This document shows positions 1 to 6,452 of a DNA stretch of 13,780 bases, one piece after another. Numbering within the stretch: position 1 is the stretch's first letter; each line of letters starts with the position of its first letter. A program made the position numbers and the translations under genes. Under the pieces are notes generated by a model, which had not been told where the DNA came from, did no database searches, and was given only the letters and a program-made list of their open reading frames with translations. Location: assembly GCA_913040905.1 (NCBI GenBank), contig CAJWIC010000017.1, forward strand, positions 1 to 13,780. Direction: 5' to 3'. This stretch comes from an uncultured Synechococcus sp. Lineage in GTDB: Bacteria; Cyanobacteriota; Cyanobacteriia; PCC-6307; Cyanobiaceae.

Positions 1-52
1 ACTGGGGATAAAGGATTTGCAATCCTCTGCCTTACCACTTGGCCATGCCGCC
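1..52 (-). tRNA. tRNA-Cys (GCA), 5' part, cut by the window edge
   Basis: Read on the minus strand, the sequence starts GGCGGCA (acceptor strand) at position 52. It continues with a D arm (GCC, loop AAGTGGTAA, GGC) and an anticodon arm of stem GAGGA, loop TTGCAAA, stem TCCTT. The anticodon GCA, complement of 18-20, reads Cys codons. T33 and A37 are in the usual places. The variable region starts at the left edge; the T arm and 3' acceptor strand lie outside the window. It is divergent from the plus-strand gene that follows. Identity is firm; only completeness is limited. Confidence 0.93.
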
Positions 53-56
53 GACC

Positions 57-72
57 GGGAACAGCCGTTCCC
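57..72. repeat. perfect inverted repeat between tRNA-Cys and the lpxB-related gene
   Basis: GGGAAC, loop AGCC, GTTCCC: six perfect base pairs with a 4-base loop. It starts five bases from the mature 5' end of tRNA-Cys, in the short divergent spacer. If the tRNA promoter at 81-89 is right, the hairpin sits in the tRNA leader just before the RNase P cut. It could also be a protein-binding site for either gene. Confidence 0.5.
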
Positions 73-80
73 ATCAGGCG

Positions 81-89
81 ATCGTATCA
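81..89 (-). promoter_or_regulatory. candidate extended -10 promoter of tRNA-Cys
   Basis: On the minus strand this reads TGATACGAT, an extended -10 element (TGn followed by TACGAT, 4 of 6 matches to TATAAT). Transcription would start near position 74, about 22 bases before the mature tRNA 5' end. I see no good -35 box, which is tolerable for an extended -10. This is inferred from sequence only. Confidence 0.35.
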
Positions 90-112
90 GCCACAACGAT
101 GAGGGACTGCTG

Positions 113-1327
113 GTGGTCTGCAACGGCCATGGCGAGGATCTGATTGCTCTGCGGGTGCTCGAACAACTGCATGCCCAGTGCCCTGCCCTGAGGCTGGAAG
201 TTCTTCCCCTGGTCGGTCAGGGGCGTGTCTTTGACGATGCGGTTCAGAACGGCTGGCTGCAACGAATCGGTCCGGCGGCAACGCTTCCCAGTGGTGGTTT
301 CAGCAACCAGAGCATGACCGGATTACTGGCGGATCTCAAAGCCGGCCTGCCCTTACTCAGCTGGCAACAGTGGTGTTTGATCGGTCAACGGGCCCGCGCT
401 GGCCTCAAGTTGCTGGCGATCGGCGATCTCCTACCGCTGCTGATGGTCTGGAGCAGCGGGGCCCGATATGGCTTCATCGGCACACCGAAAAGCGACTACA
501 CCTGGTGCAGCCGCCCTGGTCGGAGCCTCAGCGATCGATACCACAGGCTCAAAGGCAGCGAATGGGATCCATGGGAATGGATGCTGATGCGGGCAAGACG
601 CTGCCGGCTGGTAGCGATGCGCGACAGCTTGACGGCCCGCGGACTGCAACGCCATGGCGTACGCGCCCTGGCACCCGGCAATCCGATGATGGATGGCCTG
701 GTGAGAGCTGATGTTCAAGCCAGCCTCAGACGCTGCAGGCGGGTCCTGCTGCTCTGCGGGAGCCGTGTGCCAGAGGCTGTCCGGAACTTTCAGCGGCTGC
801 TGGACGGCGTCAGCCGGCTGAAGGCCGACCAGCCGATTGCGGTGCTGGTTGCCGTCGGCAGTCAACCGAGCCTGGATCAACTCGAACCGATCCTTCGCGA
901 TCAACAGTTCCGCCGCGGCCTGCCTCCCTCCGACCAGCTCAATGCAGCGGCCTGCTGGGTGAAGGGCCCTCTGCTGGTGCTGGTGGGCGTGAAATGTTTC
1001 CAAAACTGGGCCGGCTGGGCGGAAGCTGGCGTGGCCACCGCCGGCACCGCCACGGAGCAGCTGGTGGGGCTGGGGATTCCGGCCCTCTCGCTGCCGGGGC
1101 CCGGGCCGCAGTTCCAATGGTCTTTCGCACGGCGCCAGAGCCGCCTGCTGGGGGGAGCCGTACACCCCTGCAGCTCCCAGGCTGAGCTCCACGAAAGGCT
1201 GCAGCAGCTGTTGGGCAATCCGCAGCTGCGCGAACGCCTCGGCAGGATCGGCCAGCGACGGATGGGGCCTCCTGGCGGAAGCGCCCGCCTCGCCAAGCTG
1301 ATCCTGGAACGTCTGCACGGATACTGA
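113..1327 (+). CDS. lipid-A-disaccharide synthase-related protein (cyanobacterial glycosyltransferase-like)
   Basis: The protein opens with VVCNGHGEDLIALRVLEQL, the hallmark N-terminus of the cyanobacterial family of LpxB-related proteins, which I recall as TIGR03492. Later stretches fit a GT-B glycosyltransferase-like fold: GFIGTPKSDYTW, RDSLTARGLQRHGV, APGNPMMDG, and near the C-terminus a nucleotide-sugar-site-like region (AGTATEQLVGLGIPALSLPG). No reaction has been shown for the family that I know of, and it is distinct from true LpxB. The reading frame is open upstream into the tRNA-Cys region, with a TTG at 17, but using that start would overlap the tRNA. GTG at 113, eight bases after GAGG, places the conserved motif right at the N-terminus and gives 404 residues. 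CTG at 107 or 110 is possible. Family assignment is good, the start uncertain and the substrate unknown. Confidence 0.8.
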   Translation: MVCNGHGEDLIALRVLEQLHAQCPALRLEVLPLVGQGRVFDDAVQNGWLQRIGPAATLPSGGFSNQSMTGLLADLKAGLPLLSWQQWCLIGQRARAGLKLLAIGDLLPLLMVWSSGARYGFIGTPKSDYTWCSRPGRSLSDRYHRLKGSEWDPWEWMLMRARRCRLVAMRDSLTARGLQRHGVRALAPGNPMMDGLVRADVQASLRRCRRVLLLCGSRVPEAVRNFQRLLDGVSRLKADQPIAVLVAVGSQPSLDQLEPILRDQQFRRGLPPSDQLNAAACWVKGPLLVLVGVKCFQNWAGWAEAGVATAGTATEQLVGLGIPALSLPGPGPQFQWSFARRQSRLLGGAVHPCSSQAELHERLQQLLGNPQLRERLGRIGQRRMGPPGGSARLAKLILERLHGY

Positions 1328-1346
1328 AGGACCGCCGCTGGGAACC

Positions 1347-1604
1347 ATGGCAGCCATTCAGGACTCCACATTCGTCAAGCTTTGCGCCCAACTGGCCAGC
1401 CGACTGAGCATCAGCCTGGCCAGTGCCCGGCGCCGGGTGGATCAGGCAGCAGCCCGGGAAGGCAAGCGTGATCTGGAGGGACGGCGAGCCATGGCCCAAT
1501 CCATGCTCGATGCCCTTGACGCCGGTGACGAGGGCAGTGCAAACCGCCTGACCTCATTACTCAGTGCGAGTGAAGGAGACGGCAACTTCATGCTGGAAGA
1601 CTGA
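1347..1604 (+). CDS. conserved small protein of unknown function
   Basis: This 85-residue protein has an ATG start 19 bases after the stop of the lpxB-related gene, so it is probably co-transcribed with it. It is soluble and alpha-helical in character. It has a basic middle (ARRRVDQAAAREGKRDLEGRR, residues about 28-48) and an acidic C-terminus ending FMLED. There is no signal peptide, membrane segment, cysteine pair or recognisable catalytic motif. I do not recognise the family and propose no function. Support for it being real comes from its fit in the gap, codon use like its neighbours, and a stop codon that lies within an inverted repeat at the convergent junction with rnd. Confidence 0.7.
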   Translation: MAAIQDSTFVKLCAQLASRLSISLASARRRVDQAAAREGKRDLEGRRAMAQSMLDALDAGDEGSANRLTSLLSASEGDGNFMLED

Positions 1605-1622
1605 GCCTGCCGCTCAGTGTTC
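1596..1622. terminator. candidate bidirectional terminator over both stop codons
   Basis: The arms GAAGACTGAGC and GCTCAGTGTTC are complementary except for one G/G mismatch; the inner seven pairs (1600-1606 with 1612-1618) are perfect, with a 5-base loop CTGCC. The TGA stop of the small plus-strand gene (1602-1604) lies in the left arm. The TGA stop of the minus-strand rnd gene (complement of 1614-1616) lies in the right arm. There is no long T run on either side, so intrinsic termination is uncertain, but the symmetry suits a shared 3' stem-loop for convergent genes. Confidence 0.55.
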
Positions 1623-2258
1623 AAAGGTCTGGTTGAAGCGCATCCGATCCAGATCCGCGATCACAGGAATGCATTCAAAGCAGCGCTTCGCCAGATCCCA
1701 GCGCTCCTCACGACGAAGCATGGCTTCCAGCTTCTGACGTGCCGGCAGCAGATAGCGCACATCGTTGGCGGCGTAGGCGAGCTGAGCGTCACTGAGCTCA
1801 TCAACACGGCCCCAGTCGCTGCTCTGGGCTCCCTTGTCAAGTTCAACGCCGACCAGCTCCATCACCAGATCCTTCAAACCATGGCGAGGGGTGTAGGTGC
1901 GGCCGAGCCGACTTCCCACTTTGGTGCAGAAGATGGGGCTGACGGCAATGCCGAGTCCACTGGCCAGAGCAGCCACATCGAATCGGGCGAAGTGGAAGAC
2001 CTTCTCCACGGAGGCCGCCTCCAGGAGCCGCTGCAGGTTCGGTGCCGAGGTCTGACCAAGGCCGATGCGAACGCAGCAGACCCGATCGTCGGCATCAGCA
2101 ATCTGAACGAGACAGAGACGATCGCGGCCATGGATCAAACCCATCGCTTCCGTATCCACAGCCAGGGCTGACATGCCCAGGTATCGCTCGGTCCACACCG
2201 CATCCAGATCACCGTCAAAGACGGCGAATTCAGCGGGTGAAGGAAGCGGTTCGGCCAT
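1614..2258 (-). CDS. rnd: ribonuclease D-type 3'-5' exonuclease (short form)
   Basis: This DEDD-family 3'-5' exonuclease has 214 residues. The metal-binding residues are visible: D35 and E37 in AVDTEA (Exo I), D94 in HFARFDVAAL (Exo II), and Y162/D166 in AYAANDVRYL (Exo III, YxxxD, the DEDDy type). It also has the typical HGLKDLV stretch and the QSSDW motif of RNase D. The protein ends soon after Exo III, so it lacks the C-terminal HRDC domains of E. coli RNase D (about 375 residues). That short form is usual in cyanobacteria. The likely role is trimming tRNA or other RNA 3' ends in the cytoplasm. I chose the ATG complementary to 2256-2258 rather than an upstream alternative at 2327, because it starts just before the conserved domain and leaves a divergent promoter region. 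It converges on the small gene to its left. Confidence 0.9.
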   Translation of the reverse strand: MAEPLPSPAEFAVFDGDLDAVWTERYLGMSALAVDTEAMGLIHGRDRLCLVQIADADDRVCCVRIGLGQTSAPNLQRLLEAASVEKVFHFARFDVAALASGLGIAVSPIFCTKVGSRLGRTYTPRHGLKDLVMELVGVELDKGAQSSDWGRVDELSDAQLAYAANDVRYLLPARQKLEAMLRREERWDLAKRCFECIPVIADLDRMRFNQTFEH

Positions 2259-2335
2259 AGGGAGACGCAGTCTTGGATTCCAGTCTGGCTGGCGACCGCC
2301 AGAAGCAAGCGCCGGGGAGCGCAACAAATTCCCTC

Positions 2336-2364
2336 TTGAATCTCAAAATGAGATCGACTTTGAT
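2336..2364 (+). promoter_or_regulatory. candidate sigma-70 promoter of the PadR-like gene
   Basis: TTGAAT (2336-2341) is separated by 17 bases from TTTGAT (2359-2364). Each box matches 4 of 6 consensus bases, and the spacing is ideal. Transcription would begin near 2371, about 15 bases before the proposed GTG start. The spacer is almost filled by a perfect palindrome at 2340-2354. The promoter lies in the 127-base divergent region between rnd and the PadR-like gene. This is a sequence-only prediction. Confidence 0.45.
2340..2354. promoter_or_regulatory. palindromic operator candidate (ATCTCA-AAA-TGAGAT)
   Basis: A perfect inverted repeat with 6-base arms and a 3-base centre lies between the -35 and -10 boxes of the candidate promoter upstream of a winged-helix gene. 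A repressor bound here would block RNA polymerase. Autoregulation by the adjacent PadR-like protein is a natural guess, though the repeat does not resemble the ATGT/ACAT half-sites known for classical PadR. Confidence 0.4.
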
Positions 2365-2385
2365 GGAACCAGCGCTTCTGTTGCT

Positions 2386-2769
2386 GTGTTCTCTCGCCGC
2401 AAGCCGTCCAGAACCTGCCTGGCCGATATCGAACAGTACTTTCGCCAGCCACCACCACAGTTCCTGGATCTGGAACTGGCGGTGTGCTGGGTGCTCGAAT
2501 GCCTGTTGCAAGACGACAGCTATCCCTCCGGACTGCTTCAGAAACTGATGCGGGAGGAGCCCCAGCTGCGGCTCTCAGAAACAGTGCTCCAGCAGGCCTT
2601 GGACTTCCTGGAGCAACAGGGCTCGATCAGCACCTACACCCAGCGCTGCCCGAGCCGTGGTCGTCCCCGCCGGATGCTGCATCTGATGCCGGATGCCAGG
2701 AGCCAGGCCGAACAGCTGATGTCCCCATGGCACAGCTGGCTGGAATCCCACCGGCTGGTGTTGAACTGA
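2386..2769 (+). CDS. PadR-like winged-helix transcriptional regulator candidate
   Basis: The protein has 127 residues. Residues about 26-100 resemble a PadR-type winged helix: a first helix LDLELAVCWVLECLLQDDSY, SGLLQKLMREEP, then LSETVLQQALDFLEQQGSI as recognition helix and wing lead-in, and the wing RGRPRRML, matching the 'GRPRR' turn common in PadR-like proteins. The C-terminal dimerisation helix is short (about residues 103-125). The frame is open far upstream into rnd (an ATG at 2173), but the residues encoded there are not domain-like. Between rnd and the domain the only ordinary start is GTG at 2386; CTG at 2419 is an alternative. No clear Shine-Dalgarno sequence is seen. It is divergent from rnd and lies 45 bases before the CCB-like gene. 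Effector and targets are unknown. Confidence 0.68.
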   Translation: MFSRRKPSRTCLADIEQYFRQPPPQFLDLELAVCWVLECLLQDDSYPSGLLQKLMREEPQLRLSETVLQQALDFLEQQGSISTYTQRCPSRGRPRRMLHLMPDARSQAEQLMSPWHSWLESHRLVLN

Positions 2770-2814
2770 CGCGATCAAAGACCGCTTAGAACAGTTCAAT
2801 CCGAGAGCTGGTTC

Positions 2815-3369
2815 ATGCCTGCAGGCTTTCAATCCACCCTGCTGCTGACCGTCCTGCTTGCGATTGGCCTGGTCTTTTTCCTGCGCGCCGCGAGCAAGGA
2901 CAGAACCACCGTTGTGGATGTGCACTCCCCCCAGCCAGCCCTGGAGGTGTTGAGCGGCCTCAGCGACTGGCTGGAGCAGCGGGGCTGGATCCGGGATGGA
3001 GGTGACGCTGATCGGCAGGTGTTGCGCTTCCGGGGGGCTGTTGCCGCCAGCCCACCGCTGGCCGTGTTGTTGTCCGCTCTGGCCGCCATCGGTGCAACCT
3101 GCTTTGGCCTGGTGCTGCGCCAGCTGGCTCCTCAGCTCAGCTGGTGGCCGCTGATGCTGATCCTGCTCGGCCCTGTGGCTGGCGTTGTTTACAGCAGAAG
3201 GGCTGCTCGCACCGAAGCGCTGGAACTGCAACTCCTTCAGGATCAGAACGACGACGGCATCACGGTTCGTCTCCGTGCTCACCGCGATGAATTGATCGCC
3301 ATCGAGCTGGAACTGGCCGACACACTCCAGCTCTCCAGTGACGGCTCGTTGCTGTCCTCCCCGATCTGA
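2815..3369 (+). CDS. cofactor assembly of complex C subunit B-like protein (CCB2/CCB4 family)
   Basis: This 184-residue membrane protein has an N-terminal segment at about 8-24 (LLLTVLLAIGLVFFLRA) directly followed by the family-typical SKDRTTVV. Two more hydrophobic segments lie at about 80-103 and 109-127. The ATG at 2815 puts the first membrane segment at the N-terminus. Plant and algal CCB2 and CCB4 help attach haem c(i) to cytochrome b6 (System IV), and the cyanobacterial relatives are annotated as cofactor assembly of complex C subunit B (I recall PF11152). The C-terminal part after residue 127 is soluble and acidic. The next gene begins eight bases downstream, so the two are likely one transcript. 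Assignment rests on recalled family resemblance of the N-terminal pattern. Confidence 0.75.
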   Translation: MPAGFQSTLLLTVLLAIGLVFFLRAASKDRTTVVDVHSPQPALEVLSGLSDWLEQRGWIRDGGDADRQVLRFRGAVAASPPLAVLLSALAAIGATCFGLVLRQLAPQLSWWPLMLILLGPVAGVVYSRRAARTEALELQLLQDQNDDGITVRLRAHRDELIAIELELADTLQLSSDGSLLSSPI

Positions 3370-3377
3370 TCAGACGC

Positions 3378-4172
3378 ATGCCCTGGCAAGACGGCGACCA
3401 TCGCGGACGGTGCAGCAACCTTGTCGCCCTCGGAGTGCTGACATTGACGCTGCTGCTCTGCCCCACCGCTACCGCCCAGCAGGTCAAGACCATTCCAGAA
3501 GCGCAATGCCCCGCCACCGGCAACCCTGATCCTCTTCTGGGCCCTCGAACCCGTATACCGGGTCGCTGGATCGGGCGGGGTGCTGTCAAACCCGACCTGC
3601 CCATCGTGGTGATGGCCGGCCACGCCGATTCCCAGGCCATGGCCAGTGCAGGAACGCCGGGGTTCGCCGTGGACAAGCGTCGTCAGCCCCCGATGGATCC
3701 CCGCATGCGGGACGAGCTGTACTGGAATCTGCAGGTGCAGAAGACCGTGGTGAGGCTGGGACAAGCCCAGGGGCTCAACATCAGTGCCTACACACCGCCA
3801 GCCCTCACCATCCCCAACGACGACGACCCAAGAACCAACTGGTCCCAGGCCAGGGTCCGCTCCGCCAGGGGGGAGTACATCCTCGAAATCCACTTCGATG
3901 CCTACCGGCCCCACGGCTTCGGATCGGGCCTGATCCCAGCGATCAATCGACCTCTCAATGCTGTGGATGAAAGCCTTGCCAAGACCTTCGGTCGGTTCCC
4001 ACGTCTCTTCCGCGGCGGACTCGGCGGTCCCCGTCGAGGCATCGGCATCCTCGAGATCGCGATGCTCGAGCCACCGCTTGAGAACAAACTTCGCAACCCC
4101 ACCACCCGCTCTCAGACCCTTGATTGCATTGGCGAGCGAGTGGTGAATGCCCTGGTGCAGGGGGTCAGTTAA
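3378..4172 (+). CDS. exported N-acetylmuramoyl-L-alanine amidase-like protein
   Basis: The protein has 264 residues. A hydrophobic stretch at 15-28 followed by PTATA-QQ (residues 29-35) looks like a signal peptide. The mature part can be matched to the zinc amidase (Amidase_3) scheme. VVMAGHADS supplies His82 as the first zinc ligand and DELYWNL supplies Glu113. [10 protein letters not shown] supplies His172, in place of the usual SIHAN motif. [10 protein letters not shown] supplies Glu226, at the position of the catalytic Glu in the 'LVEIGFLSN' segment. Spacing and order agree with the family. Substrate specificity may differ: the loop around GFGSGLIP and [11 protein letters not shown] is unlike that of standard amidases. 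Likely place is the periplasm, acting on peptidoglycan or a related amide. The last eight bases overlap the 3' end of hemF on the other strand. Confidence 0.68.
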   Translation: MPWQDGDHRGRCSNLVALGVLTLTLLLCPTATAQQVKTIPEAQCPATGNPDPLLGPRTRIPGRWIGRGAVKPDLPIVVMAGHADSQAMASAGTPGFAVDKRRQPPMDPRMRDELYWNLQVQKTVVRLGQAQGLNISAYTPPALTIPNDDDPRTNWSQARVRSARGEYILEIHFDAYRPHGFGSGLIPAINRPLNAVDESLAKTFGRFPRLFRGGLGGPRRGIGILEIAMLEPPLENKLRNPTTRSQTLDCIGERVVNALVQGVS

Positions 4173-5256
4173 TAGCGCCGTGGGGGCGACAGCGGTCCTC
4201 CAGGGATGCATCACCCAGCCAGTCCTGGGGTTTGGTGAACAACTCCGTCAGCAGAGCTTCTCTGGATCCGGCATCGGCCGCGTAGCCGTATTCCCAACGC
4301 ACCAAGGGCGGCAATGACATCAGGATCGATTCGGTGCGCCCGTTGGTCTGCAGGCCGAAGATCGTGCCTCGGTCCCAGACCAGGTTGAACTCCACATACC
4401 GCCCGCGGCGATAAAGCTGGAACTGACGCTCGCGATCGCCGTAAGCCAGCGGATGCCGCTTCTCAACAATCGGCGCATAGGACGGGAGAAAGGCACGGCC
4501 GTTGGCCTGCCCCAGGGCGAAGAGTTGCTCCCAGCCGAGGGGGCGTGCACCCAGCTGAGCCGACACAGCGGCGGCAGGACCTGAGGGGTCCTGCCCCTTG
4601 TAAAGCACTCCGCTGGAATCCTGATAGTCGTAGAAAATTCCACCGACCCCGCGGGTCTCGCCGCGATGCTTCAGGAAGAAGTACTCGTCGCACCAGGGCT
4701 TGAACACCTTGTGCAGGTCTGGATGAATTGAATCGCAAGCCGCCTGGTGGGTGCGATGGAAGTGGCGGGCATCTTCCAGAAAGGGGTAGTACGGCGTGAG
4801 GTCAGCCCCGCCACCGAACCACCAAACCGGGCCGGCCTCGAAGTAACGGTAGTTGAGATGAACCGTGGGGATGTAAGGGTTCCGCGGATGCAGAACCATT
4901 GAGGTGCCGGTGGCAAACCAGGGATGTCCCTTGGCTTCGGGACGCTGCTTCAGGATCGACGGTGGCAGCTCCTGGCCCTGCACCTCCGAGAAGTTCACGC
5001 CGCCCTGCTCGAAGACCCGACCCTCACGCATCACCCGGGATCGGCCTCCACCGCCCTCAGGCCTCTCCCAACTCTCCTCAACAAATGTCCCCTCCCCATC
5101 GAGGGACTCCAGACCGGCACAGATTTCATCCTGCAAACCCATCACCATGGCCCGAGCCCGACGCCGGGAATCCTCGGGAGGAAGCTCCAACGCACCACCA
5201 GCAGACCCGTTGTCCTGTGGGCGGCCAAGCAGGCGTCGAACCAGGGAGCGAACCAT
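4165..5256 (-). CDS. hemF: oxygen-dependent coproporphyrinogen-III oxidase
   Basis: HemF converts coproporphyrinogen III to protoporphyrinogen IX by oxidative decarboxylation of two propionates, using O2. It is needed for haem, chlorophyll and bilin synthesis. The protein has 363 residues, the usual length in cyanobacteria. The family signature begins at residue 186 ([21 protein letters not shown], then IFYDY). Other conserved blocks are the stretch from GGVNFSEV, the region [18 protein letters not shown] (123-140), and [14 protein letters not shown] (145-158). Near the C-terminus [19 protein letters not shown] is also typical. I chose the ATG complementary to 5254-5256 ([13 protein letters not shown]); the upstream in-frame ATG at 5331 would consume nearly all of the divergent region shared with mrp. 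It converges on the amidase-like gene with an 8-base overlap. Confidence 0.97.
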   Translation of the reverse strand: MVRSLVRRLLGRPQDNGSAGGALELPPEDSRRRARAMVMGLQDEICAGLESLDGEGTFVEESWERPEGGGGRSRVMREGRVFEQGGVNFSEVQGQELPPSILKQRPEAKGHPWFATGTSMVLHPRNPYIPTVHLNYRYFEAGPVWWFGGGADLTPYYPFLEDARHFHRTHQAACDSIHPDLHKVFKPWCDEYFFLKHRGETRGVGGIFYDYQDSSGVLYKGQDPSGPAAAVSAQLGARPLGWEQLFALGQANGRAFLPSYAPIVEKRHPLAYGDRERQFQLYRRGRYVEFNLVWDRGTIFGLQTNGRTESILMSLPPLVRWEYGYAADAGSREALLTELFTKPQDWLGDASLEDRCRPHGAIN

Positions 5257-5373
5257 GAAGCCAGACCAATCGATCGAAGAACCTAAACAGGTGACGCCAG
5301 CCCAAGACAACACTCCGTCAGGGACTGTCACGGGAGGACGCCCCTAGGATCCAGCCCGCAGCAGTAGTACCAG

Positions 5374-6450
5374 ATGGTTTCGGTCGAGCAGGTCAACGAC
5401 GTTCTTGCTCAGATCCAGGACGCGGGCAGCGGTCGTGCCGCAACGGAACTCGGATGGATTGATCAGATCCGGGTGGAGCCTCCCCGCGTTGTCTTCCGGC
5501 TTGCTCTGCCCGGTTTCGCCCAGGGCCAGCGCGAGCGGATCGCTGGCGAAGCCCGTGAAGCATTGCTGAATTTGGATGGGATCGACGACGTCCAGATCGA
5601 ACTGGGGCAACCCCCCAGCCAGGGGGGAATCGGTCAGGCCGGCCATGGACAAGCGGCTGAGCGCCAGTCGATCCCAGGCGTTCGCCAGGTGATTGCCGTC
5701 AGCAGCGGCAAGGGGGGCGTCGGCAAAAGCACGGTGGCCGTGAATCTGGCCTGTGCCCTGGCACAGCAGGGTCTGCGGGTCGGTCTGCTCGACGCCGACA
5801 TCTACGGACCGAACGCACCGACGATGCTCGGGGTGGCTGATCGCACGCCGGAGGTGCACGGCAAGGGCGACACGCAGCGGATGGTGCCGATCGAAAGCTG
5901 CGGCGTCGCCATGGTCTCGATGGGATTGCTGATCGATGAACACCAGCCGGTGATCTGGCGTGGCCCGATGCTGAACGGCATCATCCGGCAGTTCCTCTAT
6001 CAGGCCGATTGGGGTGAGCGAGATGTCCTGGTGGTGGATCTCCCCCCCGGCACCGGAGACGCTCAGCTGTCCCTGGCCCAGGCCGTGCCCATGGCCGGCG
6101 TCGTCATCGTGACCACACCGCAACAGGTTTCACTGCAGGACGCACGCCGGGGCTTGGCCATGTTCCGGCAACTGGGGATTCCCGTGCTCGGCGTCGCGGA
6201 GAACATGAGCGCCTTCATTCCGCCGGACCGACCCGAGCAGCGTTATGCCCTGTTCGGCAGTGGGGGCGGGGCCACCCTCGCTGCTGACTATGACGTGCCG
6301 CTTCTGGCGCAGATCCCCATGGAAATGCCCGTTCAGGAAGGGGGCGACAGCGGACGTCCCATCGTGATCAGCCGACCGGACTCCGCCAGTGCGATGGAAT
6401 TTCAGGGACTGGCGCAACGGGTGCTGCAGCAGGTCACCGCGACGGCCTGA
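5374..6450 (+). CDS. mrp: Mrp/ApbC-type P-loop ATPase, Fe-S carrier family
   Basis: The protein has 358 residues. An N-terminal MIP18/DUF59 domain covers about 5-80. It is followed by the ParA/MinD-like ATPase with deviant Walker A SSGKGGVGKST (110-120), LLDADIYGPNAPT (138-150), and Walker B-like VVDLPPGTGD (220-229). The family carries or inserts Fe-S clusters, in cyanobacteria perhaps for photosystem I and other Fe-S proteins. The CxxC motif that binds the bridging cluster in ApbC/Nbp35 proteins is absent: after ENMS (276-279) the sequence reads AFIPPDRPEQ. The only cysteines are C127 and C176. I recall a similar lack in other cyanobacterial Mrp proteins. ATG at 5374 begins the DUF59 domain. 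rodA follows after two bases, so the two are co-transcribed. A weak TAGGAT at 5345-5350 could be the -10 box. Confidence 0.95.
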   Translation: MVSVEQVNDVLAQIQDAGSGRAATELGWIDQIRVEPPRVVFRLALPGFAQGQRERIAGEAREALLNLDGIDDVQIELGQPPSQGGIGQAGHGQAAERQSIPGVRQVIAVSSGKGGVGKSTVAVNLACALAQQGLRVGLLDADIYGPNAPTMLGVADRTPEVHGKGDTQRMVPIESCGVAMVSMGLLIDEHQPVIWRGPMLNGIIRQFLYQADWGERDVLVVDLPPGTGDAQLSLAQAVPMAGVVIVTTPQQVSLQDARRGLAMFRQLGIPVLGVAENMSAFIPPDRPEQRYALFGSGGGATLAADYDVPLLAQIPMEMPVQEGGDSGRPIVISRPDSASAMEFQGLAQRVLQQVTATA

Positions 6451-6452
6451 CG

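Noticed and set aside
17..112. TTG start at 17 for the lpxB-related gene
   Set aside because: It would place the first residues in the tRNA-Cys gene on the other strand, and the extra 32 residues do not resemble the family N-terminus.
431..1357. 308-residue open frame antisense to the lpxB-related gene
   Set aside because: It is rich in Ala, Gln, His and Pro with no domain-like pattern, as expected from the opposite strand of GC-rich coding DNA. The plus-strand protein has clear family motifs.
4432..4439. GCGATCGC (HIP1-type octamer), also at 7198-7205
   Set aside because: Only two copies in 13.8 kb, both inside genes, so there is no sign of the HIP1 enrichment seen in freshwater cyanobacteria.
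5257..5373. Divergent promoters between hemF and mrp
   Set aside because: TAGGAT at 5345-5350 and a minus-strand TTGTCT/TAGGTT pair are weak and badly spaced, so I did not list them as features.
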